From assembly GCA_013327885.1 (NCBI GenBank), contig JABUMY010000006.1, positions 248,001 to 312,000 of the forward strand: a DNA stretch of 64,000 nt. Direction: 5' to 3'. A program made the position numbers and the translations under genes. Source of the DNA: Flavisolibacter longurius. Lineage in GTDB: Bacteria; Bacteroidota; Bacteroidia; Chitinophagales; Chitinophagaceae. Below are positions 1 through 9,802 of the stretch, piece after piece; position 1 is the first letter of the stretch; every line of letters begins with the position of its first letter. The notes under the pieces are model-generated. The model saw only the letters and a list, made by a program, of their open reading frames with translations. It was not told where the DNA came from and did no database searches.

Positions 1-1
1 A

Positions 2-1009
2 CCGTTTGTTGGTTATTACACCGATAAAAAGCCACAGCCTTTTTCGCTTTCGACAGGCATGGGCTTTACGTTAATGGGACTGCTCTTTCTTGCTTTTGCG
101 CCGAGCTTTGGCTGGATCCTGGTGTCGGTTGGTCTGATCGGTATCGGCTCTTCCGTATTTCACCCCGAAGCTTCCAAAGTTGCCTACATGGCTTCCGGTG
201 GTCGCCGAGGATTGGCCCAATCCATCTTCCAGGTGGGCGGCAATGCCGGCAGTGCCATCGGTCCCCTTTTGGCTGCGCTGATCATCGTTCCGTTTGGACA
301 GGCCAGTGTTGCCTGGTTTTCGGTGCTGGCCCTCCTGGCCATTGCGATCCTGTTTCGCATAGGAAGGTGGTACCAGGGCAACATGCACCGCATCCGGCCC
401 AAAAAAACAACGGCCGCAGGAACAGATCCGACGGTTCTTTCCCGCAACAAGATCGTTCTCTCCATCGTCATCCTATTGGTGCTGATCTTTTCAAAATATT
501 TCTACCTCGCCAGCATGAGCTCTTACTTTACGTTCTACCTCATCGATAAATTTGGGGTTACAGTTCAAAGCTCACAGCTGCACCTGTTTATCTTTTTACT
601 GGCAACAGCCCTCGGTACATTTATGGGCGGCCCGCTCGGCGATCGCTTCGGCCGCAAATACGTGATCTGGTTCTCCATTCTTGGTGCTGCACCATTTACC
701 TTGTTATTACCACATGCCAATCTTTTCTGGACAACTGTGCTGAGTGTACTCATTGGCTTTATCCTGGCATCGGCATTTTCCGCTATTCTTGTTTATGCGC
801 AGGAATTATTGCCTGGAAAAGTGGGCATGGTGTCGGGCTTGTTCTTTGGCTTTGCTTTTGGCATGGGTGGCCTGGGTTCAGCACTGTTAGGTGCCCTGGC
901 CGACAGCACCAGCATTAATTACGTGTACCAGCTTTGCGCTTACCTTCCGCTTATTGGCTTGCTCACAGCCTTCCTGCCCAACATCGGTACAAAGACGGTG
1001 AAGAAATAA
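2..1009 (+). CDS. MFS transporter, fosmidomycin-resistance (Fsr)-like, 5' truncated
   Basis: The reading frame is open from base 2, so the gene begins left of the window; the ATG at 59 is internal. About 335 residues remain of a family usually near 400. The protein is a run of hydrophobic segments with the Fsr-type signature GSSVFHPEAS followed by FQVGGNAGSAIGP, and a cytoplasmic GDRFGRKY loop typical of MFS proteins in the second half. Family knowledge: Fsr-like exporters are inner-membrane proton-driven drug efflux pumps. The actual substrate here is unknown. It stands alone on the plus strand with a 243-base gap to nrfH, so it is probably not part of the nitrite operon. Confidence 0.85.
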   Translation, partial: PFVGYYTDKKPQPFSLSTGMGFTLMGLLFLAFAPSFGWILVSVGLIGIGSSVFHPEASKVAYMASGGRRGLAQSIFQVGGNAGSAIGPLLAALIIVPFGQASVAWFSVLALLAIAILFRIGRWYQGNMHRIRPKKTTAAGTDPTVLSRNKIVLSIVILLVLIFSKYFYLASMSSYFTFYLIDKFGVTVQSSQLHLFIFLLATALGTFMGGPLGDRFGRKYVIWFSILGAAPFTLLLPHANLFWTTVLSVLIGFILASAFSAILVYAQELLPGKVGMVSGLFFGFAFGMGGLGSALLGALADSTSINYVYQLCAYLPLIGLLTAFLPNIGTKTVKK

Positions 1010-1091
1010 TGCATGCAAGTGTGATGAACATCGCCCATAAATGAAAATACTTAGTGGGTGCAAATGGAAAATTCCTCACCTGAAAATTGGA

Positions 1092-1099
1092 TACATTTG
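1092..1099 (+). promoter_or_regulatory. Candidate -7 element ahead of nrfH
   Basis: TACATTTG matches the Bacteroidota -7 consensus TAnnTTTG exactly and lies about 150 bases before the nrfH start. No clear TTTG -33 element sits at the expected distance, and no convincing FNR/CRP-like dyad was found in the 1010-1252 gap, so this is only a candidate. Confidence 0.35.
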
Positions 1100-1252
1100 T
1101 AAGAGAGGCTACCGGGTAGGGTTAGGTGTTGTTTTTACAAATTGCTGCCGATTGGAAACAATCTTTGCACCATTTTTGTAGAACGTATACAGCCCGTTTT
1201 CTTTTTAGACTTAAACAGGCTGGCAAGGAATTTTTACCAATTTCTATAAGGC

Positions 1253-1897
1253 ATGAGCAGGTTACGGAAATTTGAACGGTTTCTTTTCAAGTACAGTTTA
1301 ATACCCCCGCACAAATGGCGGCGGGCTGCGATTGTTGCGGTGGCTGCGTTTATCGGGCTCGGTCTTTACGTGGTGAGGGTGAGTAACGCTGCTTCTTATT
1401 TGTCCGACGATCCGCAGGCTTGCGTCAACTGTCACCTGATGACGCCTCAATACATTACGTGGACACACAGCTCACACCGCGAAGTGGCCCATTGCAACGA
1501 TTGTCATGTTCCGCACAACAATGTATTCAACAAATATTTTTTCAAGGCAAAAGATGGTCTTTACCATGCCTCCATTTTTACGCTTCGGGCCGAACCACAG
1601 GTGATCCAGGCGAAAAGCGCTTCGGTAGAGGTCATTCACAACAATTGCATTCGCTGTCACCAGGACCAGGTAACGGATTTCAAAACAGCCAGCATGGTCG
1701 ATAACCACCATGCCAACCGCACCGATCGCCTTTGCTGGGATTGTCACCGCGAAGTGCCACATGGCAAGGTGAAAGGGCTTTCCTCCGTTGGCCTTCAACT
1801 GGAGCCCATCCGACTATATGACCCCGACCGGAAAGTGGTGCCGGCATGGCTGCAGAAAACAATGGAAGAGAAAAAAGACAAGGCCCAAACAAAATAA
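1253..1897 (+). CDS. nrfH: Cytochrome c nitrite reductase small subunit NrfH
   Basis: Membrane-anchored tetraheme quinol dehydrogenase that passes electrons from the quinol pool to NrfA. Four CxxCH motifs are visible at residues 57-61, 81-85, 132-136 and 161-165. A single N-terminal membrane anchor (about residues 24-46) follows a basic segment, as in the NapC/NirT/NrfH family. The 214-residue length is close to the family norm. The start ATG at 1253 has an AAGG just upstream. It is followed by nrfA after 24 bases, the usual nrfHA order for systems lacking NrfBCD. Confidence 0.95.
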   Translation: MSRLRKFERFLFKYSLIPPHKWRRAAIVAVAAFIGLGLYVVRVSNAASYLSDDPQACVNCHLMTPQYITWTHSSHREVAHCNDCHVPHNNVFNKYFFKAKDGLYHASIFTLRAEPQVIQAKSASVEVIHNNCIRCHQDQVTDFKTASMVDNHHANRTDRLCWDCHREVPHGKVKGLSSVGLQLEPIRLYDPDRKVVPAWLQKTMEEKKDKAQTK

Positions 1898-1921
1898 TTG
1901 TAAGCACTCAAATACAATCCA

Positions 1922-3409
1922 ATGAAGAATTGGCTACTTTTTTTAGGAACGATCGTCGTTGTTTTTTTGCTGGCAATGCTGGTGTATTCGATTATGGACC
2001 GTAGGACCGAAGGCCGGTTTGCCTACAAAGCGCAGGTGGCCATTGAAGGCATCGAGCCAAGGGATTCGCTGTGGGGAATGAACTATCCCCGCCAGTATCA
2101 ATCCTACCAAAAAACAATGGACACCAGCTTTAAAAGCAAGTACAACACCAGTGGCTTTCGCGATGCGCTGGAGCAGGATCCCGAAACCATAATCCTGTGG
2201 GCCGGTTACTCGTTCAGCAAAGGCTATAACCAGCCACGCGGACACAACCATGCCGTTCGCGATGTGCTGGCATCGGTGCGCATAGGTGCACCGGTAGATT
2301 CGGCAAACACGTCGATCCCCAGTACCTGCTGGACCTGTAAAAGTCCCGATGTGCCCCGACTGATGAGTGAGTTAGGTGTAAAAGAGTTTTACAGTAAAAA
2401 GCTGCCGGACTTTGGCAACCAGGTGATCAACCCAATCGGTTGTGCCGATTGCCATGACCCCAAAACCATGAACCTTACCATCACAAGGCCGGCGCTGATC
2501 GAAGCTTTTAAAACCAATGGCCGTGACATCAACAATGCCTCGCACCAGGAAATGCGTTCGCTGGTTTGCGCCCAGTGCCATGTGGAATATTATTTTGACA
2601 AAACAAGTCCCGATAAAAAAGGCGCCAACTACCTGACCTTCCCCTGGAAATATGGTTACGGCGTGGAGTCGATGATTGCTTATTACGATAGCATAGGCTT
2701 TGCCGATTGGGTTCACCCCCTGAGCAAAGCGCCCATGCTAAAAGCACAGCACCCCGACCATGAGATCTTTTCCTTTGGTGTGCATGCCAAACGCGGTGTT
2801 TCCTGTGCCGATTGCCACATGCCCTATGGAACGGAAGGAGGGCAGAAATTTACCAACCACCACATTGGTTCGCCGCTGGCGAACGTGGAGAATTCCTGCT
2901 TTGTTTGTCACCGCGAAAGAGTAGATGACCTGATCTCGGATGTGTACGAACGGCAGGGAAAAGTAAAAGGAACATCGGAAGTGGTGCAGCGCAACATTGC
3001 CATGGCACACCTGGAAGCTGAGCAGGCCTGGAAGCTGGGTGCGACCGAAGCGCAAATGAAGACCATTTTAAAAGGGATCCGGCATGCTCAATTTCAGTGG
3101 GATTATATCGCTGCCTCGCACGGTGCCGGTTTTCACGCCCCGCTGGAAGCTACCAGGGTATTGGCTTCGGCATCCGCTATTATACAGGAAGCCCGTGTAG
3201 AACTGGCCAGGGTTTTGGCCACACTGGGTCACACGCAACCGGTAAAGATGCCGGACCTGAACAGCAAATCGGCGCTGCAGGCTTATATCGGTATTGACCT
3301 TGAAAAAGAGAAACTACAAAAAGCCGATTTCCTTGAGCAGGTGGTACCCCGCTGGCTGGCAGAAGGCAAGGCCAGGGAAGCCCGCAAGAAAGTGACCATG
3401 CTGCAGTAG
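1922..3409 (+). CDS. nrfA: Ammonia-forming cytochrome c nitrite reductase NrfA
   Basis: Periplasmic pentaheme enzyme that reduces nitrite to ammonium with six electrons. The diagnostic lysine-ligated catalytic heme motif CWTCK is at residues 136-140, and four ordinary CxxCH motifs start at residues 174, 216, 295 and 326. The N-terminus (residues 1-25) is a signal or membrane anchor. The 495-residue length fits NrfA. It lies 24 bases after nrfH and the stop codon is immediately followed by a 7-bp-period array (3411-3438), then a porin gene. Role in nitrite detoxification or respiration is inferred from the family. Confidence 0.96.
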   Translation: MKNWLLFLGTIVVVFLLAMLVYSIMDRRTEGRFAYKAQVAIEGIEPRDSLWGMNYPRQYQSYQKTMDTSFKSKYNTSGFRDALEQDPETIILWAGYSFSKGYNQPRGHNHAVRDVLASVRIGAPVDSANTSIPSTCWTCKSPDVPRLMSELGVKEFYSKKLPDFGNQVINPIGCADCHDPKTMNLTITRPALIEAFKTNGRDINNASHQEMRSLVCAQCHVEYYFDKTSPDKKGANYLTFPWKYGYGVESMIAYYDSIGFADWVHPLSKAPMLKAQHPDHEIFSFGVHAKRGVSCADCHMPYGTEGGQKFTNHHIGSPLANVENSCFVCHRERVDDLISDVYERQGKVKGTSEVVQRNIAMAHLEAEQAWKLGATEAQMKTILKGIRHAQFQWDYIAASHGAGFHAPLEATRVLASASAIIQEARVELARVLATLGHTQPVKMPDLNSKSALQAYIGIDLEKEKLQKADFLEQVVPRWLAEGKAREARKKVTMLQ

Positions 3410-3410
3410 G

Positions 3411-3438
3411 GTGAGTGGTGAATGGTCAGTGGTGAGTA
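3411..3438 (+). repeat. Degenerate tandem heptamer array after nrfA
   Basis: Four 7-base units of the type GTGAGTG/GTGAATG begin one base after the nrfA stop codon. A possible stem (ACTAACCT at 3452-3459, AGGTTAGT at 3478-3485) follows before the porin start. The array belongs to the period-7/8 family seen elsewhere in the window. Confidence 0.75.
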
Positions 3439-3521
3439 GGTCGTTTTTATTACTAACCTTTCTTTCTTATCCGTCACAGGTTAGTTGGTTATTATTTGAT
3501 AACAAGATTTCCTGTTTATTT

Positions 3522-4838
3522 ATGCGAAACAAATTGCTGCTGGCAGGATGCTTGCTTGGTTTGTTGCCCTATACAAAAACAAGGGCACAATTTAACCTTG
3601 ACGGGCAGTTGGTGCAACGGGCTGAGTACCGCAATGGCTACGGACGCCTGATTAGGGAAGGCGCCGACCCCGCCGCCTTTGTGGCCCACAGGGCACGGCT
3701 GCAAGCCAGCTATACAAAGGACAATGTTACGTTTTTGGCCAGCGTGCAGGATGTTCGCACCTGGGGGAACACAGCCCAGACAAAGCTTACTGACGATAAC
3801 CTTTCTGTTCATGAAGCCTGGCTTGAAGTTGCGCTTTCCGGGAACTGGAAAGTAAAGCTGGGACGGCAGGAATTAAATTACGACAATGCCCGTTTCCTGG
3901 GTAACCTCGACTGGGCCTTACAGGCAAGGGCACACGATTTTGGATTGGTGAAATATGAAAAAGGGGCGTCAAAGCTTCATTTTGGTGGCGGGTACAACCA
4001 AAATTCACAGCAGCTTTCGGGAAACCTGTTTACGGTAAGCAACCAGTACAAAACGGCACAAATGGCGCGGTATGAAAACACCTGGGGGCCATTCCAGCTT
4101 TCGATGCTTTTCTGGAACGATGGCCGGCAATACTGGCAAACCGACAATACAGGCAACCTTATCGACAAGGGCGTTCGCTACCGGCAAACCATTGGTCTTC
4201 CCACCTTGAAATGGCAAACAGGAAACACAACGTTCTCCGGCTTTTATTACCACCAGTTGGGCAAAGATGCCGCCGGCCGCACGATGGATGGTTATGATGC
4301 CAACCTGCAGGTACTGCAGCAAATCAACCTGGACACAGCCGCCGGCAAGCGATTGCGGGTAGCCGCTGGTGCGGAGATCATCAGCGGAACACCCACCAAT
4401 GCCGCCAACCGCAACAAATCCTTTTCGCCCCAATACGGCACCAATCATTTGCATAACGGCTACATGGACCTGTTTTATGTTGGTGGTGCCCATGAGAACA
4501 GCGTTGGCCTGCAAGACTTTTATTTGCGTACACGCCTTGACGTTAGCCCAAAATTTTTCACCCAGTTGGACGGGCATTATTTCAGGTCAGCGGCAGACAT
4601 CATTACACTTGGTGGTGAAAAAAGAGAGGCCTACCTGGGAACAGAGATCGATCTTTCACTGGGTTATATTTTCAACAATTCCCTTTCGCTCCAGGGTGGC
4701 TACAGCCAAGCCTTTTTCTCCGACACGTTTGAAATTCTGCAAAACAACGGGCAATTGAAAAAGGGGCAAAACTGGGCTTACCTAATGCTTATCTTCCGGC
4801 CAACTTTGAAAAATAAGTTTATCGGCATTTTATTGTAA
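3522..4838 (+). CDS. Alginate-export-type outer-membrane beta-barrel porin
   Basis: The 438-residue product starts with a signal peptide (MRNKLLLAGCLL ... ARAQ) followed by a beta-barrel-like sequence with many alternating aromatic strands, and it ends in a short hydrophobic strand. The motif VKLGRQELNYDNARFLG near residue 110 is typical of alginate-export (Alginate_exp) family porins. A longer in-frame ORF opens upstream, but ATG 3522 directly precedes the signal peptide. It sits between nrfA and the ResB/ResC gene (4-base gap), so it may let nitrite or ammonium cross the outer membrane; that is inference. The true substrate is not visible in the sequence. Confidence 0.75.
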   Translation: MRNKLLLAGCLLGLLPYTKTRAQFNLDGQLVQRAEYRNGYGRLIREGADPAAFVAHRARLQASYTKDNVTFLASVQDVRTWGNTAQTKLTDDNLSVHEAWLEVALSGNWKVKLGRQELNYDNARFLGNLDWALQARAHDFGLVKYEKGASKLHFGGGYNQNSQQLSGNLFTVSNQYKTAQMARYENTWGPFQLSMLFWNDGRQYWQTDNTGNLIDKGVRYRQTIGLPTLKWQTGNTTFSGFYYHQLGKDAAGRTMDGYDANLQVLQQINLDTAAGKRLRVAAGAEIISGTPTNAANRNKSFSPQYGTNHLHNGYMDLFYVGGAHENSVGLQDFYLRTRLDVSPKFFTQLDGHYFRSAADIITLGGEKREAYLGTEIDLSLGYIFNNSLSLQGGYSQAFFSDTFEILQNNGQLKKGQNWAYLMLIFRPTLKNKFIGILL

Positions 4839-4842
4839 CGAC

Positions 4843-7800
4843 ATGAATTACCTGAAATATTTGCTTTCCACCCGGGTTTCCCTGGTCCTGCTTATTTTGT
4901 TTGCGGTTGCGATGGCAACCGCAACGTTTATTGAAAACGATCACGGAACCGCTGTGGCCCGCAGCCAGGTGTACGAAGCCTGGTGGTTTGAAATGATCAT
5001 GGTGTGGCTTGCCGTAAACTTCCTTGCCCACATTGGCCAGTACAAGCTTTTTCACAAATCACGCTGGCCCATTGGCTTGTTTCACCTTGCATTTGTCATC
5101 ATCATCCTTGGTGCCGGCATTACCCGTTATTTCGGGCACGAAGGCATTATCCACATCCGTGAGGGCAACACCGAAAGCACCTATTATTCGGCTGAGCGTT
5201 TTTTGCAGCTAAAGCAGTCGCACGGCGGTAAGCGTTTTGAAAAGCCACTGTCCCTCATCAGCCATAATTTCCAGCCACACACAACAGAAGTTTCGCTGGG
5301 CGAACCAACCTTCAACATAACAGTTCAGGAATACATTGCCAACGCAAAAGAAGAGATCACCAAAGGTGATAAAACCTATTTTGATTTTGCCGTTGCTGTT
5401 GGCGAAGGCCGGCAGGATTATATGATCGAAGAAGGCAACGCCCTGGCAATGGGCAACCTGCTTGTGGGTACCACGGCCAGTGCAACAGCACCCGTAAAGA
5501 TCTTTCGCAAAGACAGTGGCTGGGTCATTCAATCGAAAGTGCACCTGCAGGTAATGGAAATGGCTACGCAGCAGATTGGCGCCTTGCATGCCGGTTCAGA
5601 AAGTCCGTTGCAAATGCGGTCGCTTTACCAATGGGACAGCGGCGCTTTTATGCTGAAGGGGATTCATGAAAAGGCAGCCCTTGTGTATACGCCTGAAAAA
5701 GATAAAAAAGAAGCCAAGAATTTCCCGGATTATGTCAGGTTAAAGATCACTGATGCTGTCGGTAAACCGGTAACGGAAAGCTTTATCAAGATCGTTTCGT
5801 TTGACCCCGGCTGGCACTCTTTTGTTTATGGCGACAAATCCTATTCAGTGACCTATGGCCCTAAAGCCGAACAGCTTCCCTTCCAGCTGCAGTTGCGAAA
5901 ATTTGAACTGGAACGGTATCCCGGCAGCCAGAGCCCGGCCAGCTATGCCAGCGAGTTACAGGTGATTGATGGAAACGCCAATTTTCCCTACCGTGTTTTT
6001 ATGAACAATGTACTAGATCATAAAGGCTACCGTTTTTACCAGTCGTCATTTGATAACGATGAAAAGGGCACTATCCTTTCCGTCAACCAGGACCGGCCGG
6101 GCACTTACCTTACTTATCTCGGTTATTTTTTACTTAGCCTGGGCATGTTACTGACCCTTTTTGCAAGGGGCAGCCGTTTCCGCTTGTTGAACAAACGCCT
6201 GGGATCGATTCATAAAAAAGCACCGGCAACAGCAACACTAAGCTTGCTGCTGCTTTCATTTGCAGCCAATGCAGAAACACCCACAGCGCCAATGGTTGTG
6301 CCGCAGGAAAAAGCGGCTGCTTATGGGCGGTTGGTGGTGCAGGACCTCGATGGCAGGATGAAACCCCTGAATACACTCGCCAACGAAATTGTGCGCAAGC
6401 TGAACGGACGGTCCACCATCCTGATTCCAACCCCAAAAGGAGATTTGAAATTAACCTCCGAACAGTTTTTGCTGGCGGTGCAGATGGACCCGGAAACCTT
6501 CAGCCAGTTACCGATTATCAAGATCGATGAAAAAAAATCAAAACGAGCCTTTGAAGCGTTGGGAATAGAGCCAACTGACCGTATCTCGTTTCAGCAATTC
6601 CTGAACAAAGAAGGCGACTACCTGCTGCGGGAACTGGTAGACGAAGCGAACAAATTAAAACCTGCCGAACGCAACGAAGGACACAAAGAGATCCTGAAAA
6701 CAGACGAGCGTTTCAATATTTTTTATGCGCTGCTGACCGGTGATTTCCTGCGCATTTTTCCCAACAAAGAAGATAAGAACAATACCTGGTTCACCAGCAA
6801 GCAATCAGCCCAGGGTTTTAGCGAGGAAGATGCCCGGTTTGTTGCCAATATAACCTCGGTGTATTTAACGGGCTTGCGCAAAGGCGTTATCCAGGGCGAA
6901 TGGAAAGATGCCAATGAGGCGTTGGAATACATCCAGCTTTTTCAGCAACATGCCGGTGAAAAAGTCTACCCGCAAGAAGGATTGCTGGAAGCCGAATTAC
7001 TTTATAACCGGCTGAACCTTGGCACCAGGCTTTTTGGACCTTTCTGGCTTTTGGGTGCGCTGATGCTGGCGTTGGGGATCGTTACCCTTTTTAAAAAGAA
7101 CAAGGCACTCCGTGTTGCCTGGACAACCGGTAAAGTACTGACCTGGCTTGGCTTTGCGCTGTTTACCGGTCATCTTGCCTTACGCTGGTACATTGCGCAA
7201 CGGCCGCCATGGACCGATGGCTTTGAGATGCTGGTTTTTGTTGCCTGGAGCATCCTGCTTTTTGGGCTTCTTTTTTCGGGCAAATCACGGTTCACCATTC
7301 CGCTGAGTTTACTCTTTTCCGGCACCCTGCTTTTTGTTGGCTTTCTCGACTGGCTGAATCCCGAGATCACCAACCTGATGCCGGTGTTGCATTCCTACTG
7401 GCTAAAAATACACGTAGCCATCATCGTTAGCTCGTATGCGCCGTTGGCGTTGGCTGCAATTTTGGCGCTTTTAAGCCTGCTGTTTATGATTTTTAAACCG
7501 GCGGCACCCAAGCCTGCCTGGTGGGTGAGCATGCAGGAATTGAGCATTGTAAACGAACTGGCCATTACCATTGGTCTTTTCCTGCTGGCCATCGGTACAT
7601 TTCTGGGAGGCGTTTGGGCCAACGAAAGCTGGGGACGTTACTGGGCCTGGGACCCGAAGGAAACATGGGCCCTTATATCGGTGATCGTGTACGCTTTTGT
7701 GCTGCACCTTCGGTTGATACCGGCCACCAAAAATGCGCTGGTTTATAACCTTGCCAGTTTATGGGCATTTTCGTCCATTATTATGACATCGTTTGGCGTG

Positions 7801-7962
7801 AACTATTACCTATCTGGTTTGCATTCCTATGCCGCCGGCGACCCGGTTCCTATTCCGCAGTGGGTATTTTGGGCTGTGGGCATTTTGCTGCTTATTTCTG
7901 TATTGGCAATTGTGAAGTACCGCAAGTTCCAGGATAGCGAAAAGAAAGAATTACGGGTATGA
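4843..7962 (+). CDS. ccsBA: Cytochrome c biogenesis protein, ResB-ResC (CcsBA) fusion
   Basis: System II cytochrome c maturation protein that exports heme and attaches it to CxxCH motifs. At 1039 residues it is a fused ResB/Ccs1 plus ResC/CcsA protein. The N-terminal half has ResB-type membrane segments and a large periplasmic domain; a membrane segment lies near residue 430, then a second periplasmic region. The C-terminal half is polytopic and carries the tryptophan-rich heme-handling motif WAWDPKE at residues 934-940. It is the last gene of the nrf operon, 4 bases after the porin, and presumably matures NrfH and NrfA. A strong terminator follows at 8003-8036. Confidence 0.93.
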   Translation: MNYLKYLLSTRVSLVLLILFAVAMATATFIENDHGTAVARSQVYEAWWFEMIMVWLAVNFLAHIGQYKLFHKSRWPIGLFHLAFVIIILGAGITRYFGHEGIIHIREGNTESTYYSAERFLQLKQSHGGKRFEKPLSLISHNFQPHTTEVSLGEPTFNITVQEYIANAKEEITKGDKTYFDFAVAVGEGRQDYMIEEGNALAMGNLLVGTTASATAPVKIFRKDSGWVIQSKVHLQVMEMATQQIGALHAGSESPLQMRSLYQWDSGAFMLKGIHEKAALVYTPEKDKKEAKNFPDYVRLKITDAVGKPVTESFIKIVSFDPGWHSFVYGDKSYSVTYGPKAEQLPFQLQLRKFELERYPGSQSPASYASELQVIDGNANFPYRVFMNNVLDHKGYRFYQSSFDNDEKGTILSVNQDRPGTYLTYLGYFLLSLGMLLTLFARGSRFRLLNKRLGSIHKKAPATATLSLLLLSFAANAETPTAPMVVPQEKAAAYGRLVVQDLDGRMKPLNTLANEIVRKLNGRSTILIPTPKGDLKLTSEQFLLAVQMDPETFSQLPIIKIDEKKSKRAFEALGIEPTDRISFQQFLNKEGDYLLRELVDEANKLKPAERNEGHKEILKTDERFNIFYALLTGDFLRIFPNKEDKNNTWFTSKQSAQGFSEEDARFVANITSVYLTGLRKGVIQGEWKDANEALEYIQLFQQHAGEKVYPQEGLLEAELLYNRLNLGTRLFGPFWLLGALMLALGIVTLFKKNKALRVAWTTGKVLTWLGFALFTGHLALRWYIAQRPPWTDGFEMLVFVAWSILLFGLLFSGKSRFTIPLSLLFSGTLLFVGFLDWLNPEITNLMPVLHSYWLKIHVAIIVSSYAPLALAAILALLSLLFMIFKPAAPKPAWWVSMQELSIVNELAITIGLFLLAIGTFLGGVWANESWGRYWAWDPKETWALISVIVYAFVLHLRLIPATKNALVYNLASLWAFSSIIMTSFGVNYYLSGLHSYAAGDPVPIPQWVFWAVGILLLISVLAIVKYRKFQDSEKKELRV

Positions 7963-8002
7963 TCGTAGCATTACGTTGATAAATAACCGATTTATAGTGG
8001 AT

Positions 8003-8036
8003 GAAAGACAAGGCAAAACTTGTCTTTCGTTTTTTT
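8003..8036 (+). terminator. Rho-independent terminator of the nrf operon
   Basis: A perfect 10-base stem (GAAAGACAAG / CTTGTCTTTC, loop GCAAAA) is followed by G and seven T residues, 40 bases after the ccsBA stop codon. Confidence 0.92.
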
Positions 8037-8303
8037 GAGCAGGATATAAACGATCACTTGCATTGTCTATTATCTATTTAAAATCCCGTTACCAAATTCG
8101 AACAAGAACGTGCTGAATTTGTGGACAGACATATTTTGAAAACCTTTTATTTATACGTACACTTGTTGGCGGTATCAGCAAATTTTCCTTACCAACGTTG
8201 AAAACCCTCTCCAAACAACTGCATATCACAAGACGATTGCTACCCTAAACAAAACGTGTTAACTGTGCCTTCGTTGTCAACGATCAGCCTAAAAAGACAC
8301 GGT

Positions 8304-8981
8304 ATGCTACGCAATCTTTTGGTCTTTGCCAGCTTGTTTGGTTTTCAAATGCGGTCCCACCGCGAACGCACAACACTGGGTATTGTAATCGCCACGATGT
8401 TGTTGCTTTTGTTCTATAGCATTGGTTTGCTAATGAACACGGTTAATGAAAATCCCCGGATTGCATCGGTTGAAATGCCGGCCGCAAGAAAGGAGCAGAC
8501 AAAAATGATCGAATCGGTTCCGGAAGCAAAAATGCTTCCCCTCGGAACTATCAAATCCTCTGTTTTCGATGTGACGATTCACTGGGCAATACCCTACAAA
8601 CCGGTCTCACCCGATGAACTTTTACTGGAGGCAAAAGAAGGCCACCATTTCGTGGTGCTGGATATTTCTTACCGCAATACGTCAACTGACCAGGAAGCAG
8701 ATCTTGGAATGGTGATCCTGACAACAACAATTAAGGATGAATGTGGCCGGGAGTACTATTCGGACCCATTGGCCATTGCTTCCCTGCAGCGGGAATATCC
8801 CTTTCCGCAACATGAGGCGCAATACCGAAAAATGCGGGGTGTGCTAAAGCCGGGTGAGTTTTGCCGGACAACCATCATTGCATTTGAAGCACCGGAAGCG
8901 ATAAAAAGTTTTATCCTTTCCATGCCCGACGGCGACAGCAGGTCAACAGAATTGCACGAAACAAAATTTACGGTGCGGTAG
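8304..8981 (+). CDS. Membrane-anchored DUF4352-like protein, function unknown
   Basis: The 225-residue product has one transmembrane segment (about residues 25-46: TLGIVIATMLLLLFYSIGLL) and an extracytoplasmic beta-rich domain. The stretch HHFVVLDISYRNTS resembles the immunoglobulin-like DUF4352 fold, in which a conserved 'V.v.i.N' strand is typical. A GTG at 8256 would add 16 residues, but ATG 8304 is preferred. It lies alone between the nrf terminator and the convergent tesA gene. No function can be assigned. Confidence 0.7.
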   Translation: MLRNLLVFASLFGFQMRSHRERTTLGIVIATMLLLLFYSIGLLMNTVNENPRIASVEMPAARKEQTKMIESVPEAKMLPLGTIKSSVFDVTIHWAIPYKPVSPDELLLEAKEGHHFVVLDISYRNTSTDQEADLGMVILTTTIKDECGREYYSDPLAIASLQREYPFPQHEAQYRKMRGVLKPGEFCRTTIIAFEAPEAIKSFILSMPDGDSRSTELHETKFTVR

Positions 8982-9004
8982 AGGAAAGCGCCAACGTCAA
9001 CTCG

Positions 9005-9706
9005 TTATCCTTTCAACTTCAGTAACAGAATTTCTTTCAGTACCTGCCAAACATTGCCGGCCACCACCTGGTGGCCTTCTGCTGTGGGGTGATTGCCATC
9101 TTCGAGGTTTAAGCGGGGCACATCGGCAACGCCTTGCAAAAGAAAAGGAATAAGCGCCATGTTGTTTTTTTTCGCCAGCTCAGGGTACAGTTCACTGAAT
9201 GCTTTTGTATAAGATGGTCCCATGTTGGGTGGCATTTGCATGCCCGCCATAACCAGTTTGGCTCCGGGATATTTTGCTTTCACTTTATCAATAATGGACT
9301 GCAGGTTCTTTTTTGTTTCAGCAGGTTGAATGCCCCGCAAGCCGTCGTTGGCGCCCAATTCCAGAACAAAAACGGACACAGCTTGTTGTTTCAGTACAAA
9401 ATCAATTCGCTGGTTTCCACCAGCTGAAGTTTCGCCGCTAACGCCGCCATTGATCACCCGGTAAGCCAACCCGGCCGAATCGATCTTTTGCTGGATAAGG
9501 GCGGGAAAGGCCTGGCTCTGATCAAGTCCGTAACCGGCAGTGAGACTGTTGCCAAAAAACAGGAGGTTACCTTTTTCGGCTTTGGGTTGTGTCGACAGGG
9601 ACGTATCGGCAGCTTCTTGTTTCGTGCCTGCATCGTTAGCTTCATTGGCACAACCACCGCAAAGCAGGAGACACGAAAGAAGAAGAGTGAAAAGAATGGA
9701 ACGCAT
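9005..9706 (-). CDS. tesA: SGNH/GDSL esterase, TesA-like, probable lipoprotein
   Basis: Arylesterase/lysophospholipase/thioesterase of the TesA family, 233 residues. The block I serine motif is FFGNSLTAGYG (Ser54), with GGVSGET (block II), ELGANDGLRG (block III) and the Asp/His pair in DGNHPTAEGH near the C-terminus. The N-terminus is a signal sequence with LLCGGC, a loose lipobox, so the protein is probably a periplasm-facing lipoprotein. The gene is divergent from the ybbA/ybbP-like ABC transporter, an arrangement also found in E. coli (tesA-ybbA-ybbP), which supports the family call. The natural substrate is unknown. Confidence 0.88.
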   Translation of the reverse strand: MRSILFTLLLSCLLLCGGCANEANDAGTKQEAADTSLSTQPKAEKGNLLFFGNSLTAGYGLDQSQAFPALIQQKIDSAGLAYRVINGGVSGETSAGGNQRIDFVLKQQAVSVFVLELGANDGLRGIQPAETKKNLQSIIDKVKAKYPGAKLVMAGMQMPPNMGPSYTKAFSELYPELAKKNNMALIPFLLQGVADVPRLNLEDGNHPTAEGHQVVAGNVWQVLKEILLLKLKG

Positions 9707-9802
9707 AGAAAAGTTTTAAGCGGTGCTAACAAATCCTTTTGGGTGATTAGAGTACATTTAAGGTCAAACAGGATTGAACCCAGCAAATTAATACATACAG
9801 GA

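Noticed and set aside
3411-3521. Longer porin start at 3411
   Set aside because: The extra 37 residues are translated from the heptamer array and would bury the signal peptide; ATG 3522 is better.
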